The position numbers were made by a program, and so were the translations under genes. From NCBI GenBank assembly GCA_018055865.1, contig JAGPGR010000069.1:1-7862 (forward strand): DNA of 7,862 nt. The letters are read 5' to 3'. Every line of letters starts with the position of its first letter. Position 1 is the first letter of the stretch. Below are positions 1-4,357 of the stretch, piece after piece. The DNA comes from Paludibacteraceae bacterium. GTDB lineage: Bacteria > Bacteroidota > Bacteroidia > Bacteroidales > Paludibacteraceae. The notes under the pieces are model-generated. The model searched no databases. It was not told the DNA's origin and saw nothing but the letters and a program-made list of their open reading frames with translations.

Positions 1-150
1 TGCCTGTATGAGCCGCCGGTTTACGCTCAATCATGTTTGGACAAGGAAATAAATAAGAGAGAGACCTCACACCTTCCGGCTTTGAGCACAAGCACTTTGC
101 CGTTTCATAGGCATGGTGCGTAGACAGAGAATAATACCTTATTTCAACAG

Positions 151-186
151 AAAACCTGACAAGTATTTCACACCTGTCAGGTTTTT
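151..186 (+). terminator. Probable rho-independent terminator of an upstream + strand gene
   Basis: An 11-bp perfect inverted repeat (AAAACCTGACA at 151-161 and TGTCAGGTTTT at 175-185) encloses a 13-nt loop and runs into a T tract at 182-186. The U-rich 3' side fits termination of a + strand transcript entering from the left of the window, converging on thrS. The flanking A run gives weaker support for action on the - strand too. Confidence 0.6.
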
Positions 187-266
187 ATCTATTAATTTAG
201 TCAGTTATTTCATAGAAAACGAATAAATAATGCGTTATCTGTCAAAAAAAAGACTATTTTTGCATC

Positions 267-329
267 ATGGAAGTATTAAAGCAATTTGGAGTTATCCCAG
301 TAGATGTTGCTGTATTATATTCCCGTTAA
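267..329 (+). other. Candidate 20-codon small ORF or 5' gene remnant
   Basis: An ATG at 267 opens 20 codons ending in TAA at 327-329; the translation is MEVLKQFGVIPVDVAVLYSR. It reads like the N-terminus of a normal soluble protein rather than random low-complexity sequence. It lies just after a TAnnTTTG-type box (TATTTTTG, 255-262), although that spacing would leave almost no leader. No homologous continuation is visible after the stop in the same frame. It could be the decayed start of a gene whose body was deleted, a real micro-protein, or chance. I do not recognise the family with any certainty. Confidence 0.2.
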
Positions 330-367
330 CAAAACAAAGTTTTTGTAACCACCATTTATACTATACC

Positions 368-393
368 AAAAAAAGACCGCACATGCGGTCTTT
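368..393 (-). terminator. Rho-independent terminator of thrS
   Basis: A 9-bp perfect inverted repeat (AAAGACCGC at 372-380, GCGGTCTTT at 385-393) has a 4-nt loop. Read on the - strand it is followed by seven T residues, the complement of the A run at 368-374. The GC-rich stem plus U tract is a textbook intrinsic terminator about 85 nt after the thrS stop codon. On the + strand only three T residues follow before CCCC, so the terminator is directed at thrS. Confidence 0.85.
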
Positions 394-419
394 CCCCTTA
401 ACTTTCACACAGAACTCTT

Positions 420-477
420 ATTCGTGTAATTCGTTAAAATTCGCGTAATTCGTATAAAATCGTGTAATTAGTAACTA
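420..477. repeat. Three imperfect ~19-bp direct repeats beside the thrS stop codon
   Basis: Three adjacent units start at 420, 439 and 459. Each has the form ATTCGnGTAATTCGT followed by an A-rich tail; the third unit is the most degenerate, with ATCG and TAGT variants. The cluster ends one base before the thrS stop codon, so it lies in the 3' untranslated part of the thrS transcript, between the stop and the terminator. The copies are too few and too short for a CRISPR array. Function unknown. Confidence 0.6.
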
Positions 478-2427
478 TCAGAAGCTTAGCGCCTCTTTCA
501 TGATCCTGTTCACTTCGTCGGTAATTGATTTACCAAAGTCATTTACCGAAAGAGTAAACTGATCACCGCCGCCCTGCTTGCGTACGGAAACTTCGTCGTT
601 CTCGGCTTCCTTCTCGCCTACGATAAGCATGTAAGGAATACGTTTCAGCTCGTTGTCGCGTATTTTACGTCCCACTTTTTCGTTGCGTTCGTCTACCGAA
701 ACGCGGATATCCTGCGCATCCAGTCTTTTTGCTACCTGAGCAGCGTATTCGTTGTATTTTTCGCTTACCGGAAGTATTACTACCTGTTCGGGAGTGAGCC
801 ACAGCGGAAATTTTCCGGCTGTATGTTCAATGAGCACTGCCACGAATCGTTCCATCGATCCAAATGGTGCGCGGTGAATCATCACCGGACGGTGTTTCTG
901 GTTATCCTCGCCGGTGTATTCCAGTTCGAAACGTTCCGGCAGGTTATAGTCCACCTGAATAGTTCCCAGCTGCCATTTACGTCCGATAGCATCGCGCACC
1001 ATGAAGTCGAGTTTGGGGCCGTAGAAAGCTGCTTCGCCCATCTCAACCTTTGCTTTCAGCCCTTTTTCCCGGCAGGCTTCCACGATAGAGCGTTCGGCTT
1101 TTTCCCAGTTCTCGTCGCTGCCAATGTATTTTTCCTTGTTTTCGGGGTCGCGGAGCGAAATCTGTACTTCCACGTTGGTAAAATCGAGCGCTTTGAAAAT
1201 AATATTGATAATATCCATCACTTTCAGAAACTCGTCTTTCACCTGATCGGGGCGGCAAAAAATATGGGCGTCGTCCTGCGTGAAGGAACGTACACGTGTC
1301 AGTCCGTGCAATTCACCGCTTTGCTCGTAGCGGTACACCGTTCCGAATTCGGCCATGCGCACCGGCAGGTCTTTGTACGAACGAGGTTTGTATTTGTATA
1401 TTTCGCAGTGATGCGGACAGTTCATCGGTTTCAGCAGGTATTCTTCCCCTTCCTCGGGTGTGTGAATAGGCTGAAACGAATCTTTGCCGTATTTGGCGTA
1501 GTGGCCCGAAGTTACATAGAGCAGTTTATTGCCTATGTGCGGTGTCATCACCTGCTGGTATTCATACTTGCGCTGTATGCGTTTCAGAAAATCTTCCAGC
1601 CGCAGGCGAAGTGCAGTGCCCTTGGGAAGCCACATGGGCAGTCCTTTGCCTACCATATCGGAAAACATAAAAAGTTCCAGTTCGCGGCCTATTTTCCGGT
1701 GGTCGCGTTTTTTGGCTTCTTCCAGCAGCACCAGGTATTCATCCAGCATTTTTTTCTTGGGGAATGTGATGCCGTATATGCGGGTAAGCATTTTGCGCTT
1801 TTCGTCGCCGCGCCAGTAAGCGCCGGCTACGCTCAGCATTTTGATGGCTTTTATTTCGCCGGTATTCGTCAGGTGCGGACCACGACACAGGTCGGTAAAG
1901 TTGCCCTGCGAGTAAAGCGTAATCGTACCGTCGGCAAGATCGCTGATAAGTTCGGTTTTGTATTCATCGCCTTTATCGCCGAAGAGTTTCAGAGCATCGG
2001 CTTTGCTGATATCGGTACGTACGATGGCTGCTTTGCGGGCTGCCAGTTCGGTCATTTTGTTTTCGATGGCCGGCAGGTCGGCTTCCTTGATAACTGCCTC
2101 ACCCGGGTCCACATCGTAGTAGAAACCGTTTTCGATAGCCGGGCCGATACCGAATTTGATGCCCGGGTAAAGTTCCTGGAGCGCTTCGGCCATCAGGTGA
2201 GCTGAACTGTGCCAGTAAGCATGTTTTCCTTCTTCGTCGTCCCATTTGTACAACTGAATGGAAGCATCGGAAGTGATGGGGCGGGAGAGATCCCAGGTTT
2301 CGCCGTTAACGCCTACGGATAATACATCTTGTGCCAGCCGCTGACTGATACTTGTTGCAATTTCTTGTCCGGTTACTCCGCTCTCAAAGGGACGTACCGA
2401 ACCATCGGGGAATGTAATGTTTATCAT
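478..2427 (-). CDS. thrS: Threonyl-tRNA synthetase (EC 6.1.1.3)
   Basis: This cytoplasmic class II enzyme activates threonine with ATP and charges tRNA-Thr; 649 residues is the usual bacterial length. Domains in order: TGS (about 1-62), editing domain with HxxxH at His73 and His77 and with Cys181 and His185, catalytic core (about 245-540), and anticodon-binding domain (about 547-645). The zinc ligands align as Cys337, His388 and His518, and the motif 2 arginine is Arg366, in VYRYE. Motif 3 lies around [11 protein letters not shown] (518-528). All key residues are present, so both charging and Ser-tRNA-Thr editing should work. I chose the ATG at 2427 because the TGS domain begins there ([10 protein letters not shown]). 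The frame can be extended to a TTG at 2478, but that overlaps the -7 box. The gene has its own promoter and terminator, and no infC follows within the 477 bp available. Confidence 0.98.
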   Translation of the reverse strand: MINITFPDGSVRPFESGVTGQEIATSISQRLAQDVLSVGVNGETWDLSRPITSDASIQLYKWDDEEGKHAYWHSSAHLMAEALQELYPGIKFGIGPAIENGFYYDVDPGEAVIKEADLPAIENKMTELAARKAAIVRTDISKADALKLFGDKGDEYKTELISDLADGTITLYSQGNFTDLCRGPHLTNTGEIKAIKMLSVAGAYWRGDEKRKMLTRIYGITFPKKKMLDEYLVLLEEAKKRDHRKIGRELELFMFSDMVGKGLPMWLPKGTALRLRLEDFLKRIQRKYEYQQVMTPHIGNKLLYVTSGHYAKYGKDSFQPIHTPEEGEEYLLKPMNCPHHCEIYKYKPRSYKDLPVRMAEFGTVYRYEQSGELHGLTRVRSFTQDDAHIFCRPDQVKDEFLKVMDIINIIFKALDFTNVEVQISLRDPENKEKYIGSDENWEKAERSIVEACREKGLKAKVEMGEAAFYGPKLDFMVRDAIGRKWQLGTIQVDYNLPERFELEYTGEDNQKHRPVMIHRAPFGSMERFVAVLIEHTAGKFPLWLTPEQVVILPVSEKYNEYAAQVAKRLDAQDIRVSVDERNEKVGRKIRDNELKRIPYMLIVGEKEAENDEVSVRKQGGGDQFTLSVNDFGKSITDEVNRIMKEALSF

Positions 2428-2475
2428 ATCTGTTGTTTTTTGTACCTTACAAATGGTTTTTTCAAAAATTAGCTG

Positions 2476-2483
2476 CAAAGATA
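2476..2483 (-). promoter_or_regulatory. Putative -7 promoter box of thrS (TATCTTTG)
   Basis: On the - strand this is TATCTTTG, an exact match to the Bacteroidota primary sigma -7 consensus TAnnTTTG. It lies 49 bp upstream of the thrS ATG, which predicts a leader of roughly 40 nt. I see no convincing TTTG -33 box at the expected distance; that element is often weak in this phylum. No T-box or other threonine-sensing leader is apparent. Confidence 0.65.
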
Positions 2484-2500
2484 CGATTTTTTCAATTATA

Positions 2501-2564
2501 AATTGTTGAATTGGTTGAAAGTTCGATTGTCTGAAAGTTCGAAAGTTTGAAAGTTTGGGTGTTC
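2501..2564. repeat. Degenerate octanucleotide repeat array 1
   Basis: Eight consecutive 8-bp units fill this stretch without a gap. The clearest are GAAAGTTC at 2517, 2533 and (as GAAAGTTT) 2541 and 2549. The rest are diverged relatives such as AATTGTTG and GATTGTCT, all kept in the same 8-nt register. The array begins about 18 bp upstream of the thrS -7 box. It is non-coding on both strands. Its unit is the reverse complement of the unit at 2910-2941. Confidence 0.7.
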
Positions 2565-2566
2565 AG

Positions 2567-2600
2567 CCCCCTAAATCCTCCGCCAGTTTGGCGGAGACTT
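2567..2600 (+). repeat. Palindromic hairpin repeat, copy A
   Basis: The conserved flank CCCCTAAATC is followed by a perfect 8-bp stem (CTCCGCCA at 2578-2585, TGGCGGAG at 2589-2596) with a 3-nt loop, then the second flank ending in GACTT. The same flanks occur on the opposite strand at 2818-2843 around an unrelated stem. This architecture resembles REP-type dispersed palindromes. From memory, G-rich repeats containing GGATTTAGGGG are common between genes in Bacteroidota, but I could not check that here. Confidence 0.65.
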
Positions 2601-2604
2601 AAGA

Positions 2605-2628
2605 GTGTTTGGATGTTTGGGCGTTTGG
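2605..2628. repeat. Short octanucleotide repeat (TGTTTGG type), three units
   Basis: Three consecutive 8-bp units, GTGTTTGG, ATGTTTGG and GCGTTTGG, follow hairpin copy A. They differ only in the first two positions. A 7-bp duplication, TTCTGAG twice at 2644-2657, lies just beyond and is the only tandem repeat in this spacer that breaks the 8-nt period. Confidence 0.6.
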
Positions 2629-2672
2629 GAGATAGATTGAAAATTCTGAGTTCTGAGTTTGAAATAACCGAG

Positions 2673-2727
2673 AACTAATCAACTATTCAACTATTCAACT
2701 ACTCAAACAATAAAACAATAAAACAAT
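2673..2727. repeat. Octanucleotide repeat array 2, left part (AACTATTC to AAACAATA)
   Basis: Seven units in strict 8-nt register change gradually from AACTAATC and AACTATTC through AACTACTC to AAACAATA. The last unit is cut after seven bases by the terminal inverted repeat of the element at 2728. The same array resumes in the expected register on the far side of that element at 2879. Confidence 0.75.
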
Positions 2728-2753
2728 GAGTCCACTCCGAAAACCACTTGTTT

Positions 2754-2807
2754 TGATTTTCTGACTTTTTCGACCCTTTAGCTATAAGGCGAAAAATCTG
2801 AAAATCA
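2754..2807. repeat. Internal imperfect hairpin of the MITE-like element
   Basis: The arms TGATTTTCTGACTTTTTCG (2754-2772) and CGAAAAATCTGAAAATCA (2790-2807) pair apart from a few mismatches and one unpaired base. The central loop carries a TAGCTA palindrome at 2779-2784. Transcribed RNA from either strand could form a stem of roughly 18 bp nested inside the stem formed by the terminal repeats. Confidence 0.6.
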
Positions 2808-2817
2808 GCACTCTTCG

Positions 2818-2843
2818 AAAGTCCCCTTCAGGGGATTTAGGGG
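2818..2843 (-). repeat. Palindromic hairpin repeat, copy B, inside the MITE-like element
   Basis: Read on the - strand this has the flank CCCCTAAATC, a short stem (CCCC, loop TGAA, GGGG) and then GACTT, matching copy A at 2567-2600 in both flanks and in overall design. The stem sequence is quite different from copy A, yet each is self-complementary. It lies wholly within the inverted-repeat element and points the opposite way to copy A. Confidence 0.65.
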
Positions 2844-2878
2844 TAAAAGATAAAAATATGACTTTTCGGAGTGGACTC

Positions 2879-2948
2879 AACAATAAAACAATAAAACAAT
2901 AAAACAATCGAACTTTCTAACTTTCTAACTTTCTAACTTTCAAACAAA
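2879..2948. repeat. Octanucleotide repeat array 2, right part, up to the regulator's stop codon
   Basis: After the element the AAACAATA units continue for about four copies, then switch without losing register to GAACTTTC, three TAACTTTC and AAACAAAT. The run ends at the stop codon of the LacI-family gene (2949-2951), so on the - strand it is the first part of that gene's 3' untranslated region. The TAACTTTC units (2910-2941) are inverted relative to the GAAAGTTC units of array 1. Confidence 0.75.
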
Positions 2949-4034
2949 TCACTCAAACTGATCCAGATAGACAAGGTCGTTGAATTCACTGTACAGATCG
3001 ATGGTTTCTTTGGTAATGATATCGAGCGGAAGGATGTTGGCAACCATGACGGGGACTTTGTAAATAAGGTGTTCGATCAGAAATTTCATAGCCAGATAGC
3101 CCTGACGTTCAGGTTTCTGACCAATCAGGAAGTCGATATGCCCTTTTTTTAGCGCTTTCACGTTAGCATCGGTCAAATCCACGCAAACAACTTTTATGTT
3201 TTTAATTTTCTTCTTGTGCAGGTAGTTGGCAATGACATTTCCGCGTGAATTGAGCACCACCACGCCTCCGATGTTATCGTTTTCGTTGAAGAAATCATTA
3301 AAAAGCTGTTCGTTCGATTCCGGTTCGGTTGCCGAAAATGGAATGCGGTGAATATTATTTTCCAGCTTATTTTCTTTCAGAAAGTCCGTTAATCCGGCTT
3401 TACGCAGGATGGTGGAGTTGGCACTTTCGTTGCCCACGCGCATGGCCTGCATGATGCCTATGTCGTGTGAATTTTGCATGATGGAATGAATAAGCTTGCT
3501 CATCAGATAGCCGCAAATGTAGTGGTTGGCCGAAAAATAGGCCAGGGGAGAGGTTTGTTCCACATTCGAATCGACAAAAACATAAGGAATTTGCTTTTCT
3601 TTCAGTTTTTGACAGTATTCCCGGGTCTCATTCTGAAAAATAGGGCCAATAATTACAGCATCAAAATCCAGTTTCAATGCATCTTCAAAAACCTTTCTAC
3701 ATGCATACACATCGTACTGATTGTACGTGATTTTTTTACAATTGACCGCAATGTTTTCAAACTCGTTCAAAGCCCTGACAATACCTTTGTAAACACTATG
3801 CCAGTATTCACCGGCCGAAAATCCCGGAGCTACAAAAAGAATGTTGTACGTTTTCTTCAGCGAAATGCTGGCCATGTGAATATTGGGCTTGTAATTGGCT
3901 TCGCGAAGCACTTTTTCCACCACTTCACGACTTTTTTTGGAAACATTGCCTCTGCCGTGTATTATCCGGTCCACCGTGCCCGACGAAACTCCGGCCAGCT
4001 TGGCTATATCCTTTATTCTTATTCTTTTTTGCAT
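2949..4034 (-). CDS. LacI-family transcriptional regulator with sugar-binding-type domain
   Basis: This is a cytoplasmic DNA-binding regulator of 361 residues, normal for the family. The N-terminal helix-turn-helix is clear at about 7-26 (IKDIAKLAGVSSGTVDRIIH), followed by the hinge region around YKPNIHMASISL (48-59). The rest (about 63-340) is a periplasmic-binding-protein-like ligand and dimerisation domain, including VVCVDLTDANVKALKKG and the FLIGQKPERQGY segment that I recall from Bacteroidota members. The recognition helix reads TVDR where LacI has TVSR; this is a common subgroup. The hinge leucine that wedges into the operator appears to be Ile57 here, with Leu59 nearby. I chose the ATG at 4034; the frame can be extended to a TTG at 4067, but that lies inside a -7-like box. 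The gene is divergent from susC, so it probably controls the sugar-uptake locus. The ligand is unknown. Confidence 0.93.
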   Translation of the reverse strand: MQKRIRIKDIAKLAGVSSGTVDRIIHGRGNVSKKSREVVEKVLREANYKPNIHMASISLKKTYNILFVAPGFSAGEYWHSVYKGIVRALNEFENIAVNCKKITYNQYDVYACRKVFEDALKLDFDAVIIGPIFQNETREYCQKLKEKQIPYVFVDSNVEQTSPLAYFSANHYICGYLMSKLIHSIMQNSHDIGIMQAMRVGNESANSTILRKAGLTDFLKENKLENNIHRIPFSATEPESNEQLFNDFFNENDNIGGVVVLNSRGNVIANYLHKKKIKNIKVVCVDLTDANVKALKKGHIDFLIGQKPERQGYLAMKFLIEHLIYKVPVMVANILPLDIITKETIDLYSEFNDLVYLDQFE

Positions 4035-4064
4035 CGTTCTGTAGCTTGATTCTTTTTTAACACA

Positions 4065-4072
4065 CAAAAATA
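4065..4072 (-). promoter_or_regulatory. Putative -7 promoter box of the LacI-family gene (TATTTTTG)
   Basis: The - strand reads TATTTTTG, matching TAnnTTTG, 30 bp upstream of the ATG at 4034. That predicts a leader of about 25 nt and makes the TTG at 4067 an unlikely start. No clear -33 TTTG is seen at the right distance. AT-richness makes chance matches fairly likely. Confidence 0.45.
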
Positions 4073-4137
4073 CAACTAATTTTATAAATATACTTATTTT
4101 TGTTTATTCGTTTCATTCTCTAATCAAATACAGCAAA

Positions 4138-4155
4138 TTAACGATATTTAACGAT
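4138..4155 (+). promoter_or_regulatory. Helically phased direct repeat upstream of the susC promoter
   Basis: TTAACGAT occurs at 4138-4145 and again at 4148-4155, one DNA turn (10 bp) apart. It lies immediately upstream of the possible -33 element of the susC promoter (TTG at 4160-4162). The position suits an activator that binds as a tandem dimer, but the region is AT-rich and the repeat is short. Confidence 0.35.
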
Positions 4156-4159
4156 CAGG

Positions 4160-4192
4160 TTGTCTGAAATAGAAATATATATTGTATTTTTG
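4160..4192 (+). promoter_or_regulatory. Putative susC promoter (TTG, then TATTTTTG)
   Basis: TATTTTTG at 4185-4192 matches the Bacteroidota -7 consensus TAnnTTTG. A TTG at 4160-4162, 22 bp upstream, may be the -33 element, at the long end of the usual spacing. This predicts transcription from about 4198 and a leader of about 160 nt before the susC ATG, long but not unusual for susC genes. A second + strand TATTTTTG at 4095-4102 is an alternative. Confidence 0.5.
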
Positions 4193-4203
4193 CGCTGTTC
4201 AAA

Positions 4204-4219
4204 TTGTGTACGTGCACAA
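4204..4219. promoter_or_regulatory. LacI-type operator candidate overlapping the susC transcript start
   Basis: TTGTGTACGTGCACAA is an even 16-bp palindrome with a single mismatched pair, centred on CG as LacI-family operators generally are. It begins 12 bp after the end of the -7 box, at about +6 to +21 of the predicted transcript, where a bound repressor would block initiation or escape. The adjacent divergent LacI-family gene is the obvious candidate binder. That link is inference. Confidence 0.55.
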
Positions 4220-4221
4220 AA

Positions 4222-4283
4222 TTAAAACACAACAATAAACACATCTGTTATCCTATTCTGGTATATCTGAAATAGTGTTTTAA
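4222..4283 (+). other. Possible stem-loop in the susC leader
   Basis: TTAAAACAC (4222-4230) and GTGTTTTAA (4275-4283) form a perfect 9-bp inverted repeat separated by 44 nt within the predicted susC 5' untranslated region. It could form a weak, AU-rich stem in the mRNA or be chance in AT-rich DNA. I do not recognise a known riboswitch in it. Confidence 0.3.
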
Positions 4284-4357
4284 GAGGAAAGTATAAGAAA
4301 AAAAAAGTAAATCATCAGTAACAAGAAAATAAACCATTTTAATTAAATTAAATCAGT

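Larger units (their letters stand above)
1..371. other. Left-edge region without a recognisable gene
   Basis: No coding sequence here can be supported. On the + strand one frame is open from the edge to a TAG at 121-123 and another to a TAA at 50-52. Either could be the tail of a gene lying to the left, but neither translation resembles a known C-terminus. The - strand also has an open stretch across about 1-115 with no recognisable content. The only clear elements are the hairpin at 151-185, a TAnnTTTG-like box at 255-262 followed by a 20-codon ORF, and the thrS terminator at its right end. No tRNA-like or rRNA-like sequence was seen. Confidence 0.5.
2728..2878. mobile_element. 151-bp MITE-like non-autonomous element
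   Basis: Perfect 16-bp terminal inverted repeats bound it: GAGTCCACTCCGAAAA at 2728-2743 and its exact reverse complement at 2863-2878. A further T/A pair outside could make the repeats 17 bp. The flanks carry AACAAT on both sides (2722-2727 and 2879-2884). Deleting the element with one AACAAT restores the surrounding octamer array exactly in register, so a 6-bp target duplication is likely (4 bp if the repeats are 17 bp). There is no ORF of useful size. The interior holds an imperfect hairpin (arms 2754-2772 and 2790-2807, around TAGCTA) and hairpin repeat copy B. This is the profile of a miniature inverted-repeat element moved by a transposase encoded elsewhere. I cannot name the IS family. 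Confidence 0.75.

Noticed and set aside
1..123. C-terminal end of a + strand gene at the left edge
   Set aside because: Two frames are open from the edge (stops at 50-52 and 121-123), but neither translation is recognisable, so I cannot choose one. The terminator at 151-186 suggests that some + strand gene ends near here.
368..393. Bidirectional terminator
   Set aside because: The + strand side has only three T residues after the stem, then CCCC, so only the - strand direction is supported.
230..448. 72-codon + strand open frame
   Set aside because: It runs through the thrS terminator hairpin and the direct repeats, has a Cys/Ser-rich unstructured translation, and overlaps the more protein-like 20-codon frame.
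823..2205. 460-codon open frame on the + strand opposite thrS
   Set aside because: It is fully antisense to a complete, unambiguous threonyl-tRNA synthetase. Its translation is rich in Phe, His and Val with no recognisable domain, as expected for a shadow of biased codon use.
2428..2478. 17-residue N-terminal extension of threonyl-tRNA synthetase from a TTG at 2478
   Set aside because: The TTG lies inside the TATCTTTG promoter box, the extra residues are not part of the TGS domain, and the ATG at 2427 starts exactly where family members start.
2879..2948. CRISPR-like array in the tandem repeats
   Set aside because: The units are contiguous octamers with no spacers of constant length, and no cas gene is nearby.
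3474..4049. 191-codon + strand open frame opposite the LacI-family gene
   Set aside because: It is antisense to a well-supported gene, with no recognisable motif.
4035..4067. 11-residue N-terminal extension of the LacI-family protein from a TTG at 4067
   Set aside because: LacI-family proteins start a few residues before the helix-turn-helix, which fits the ATG at 4034, and the TTG overlaps the likely -7 box.
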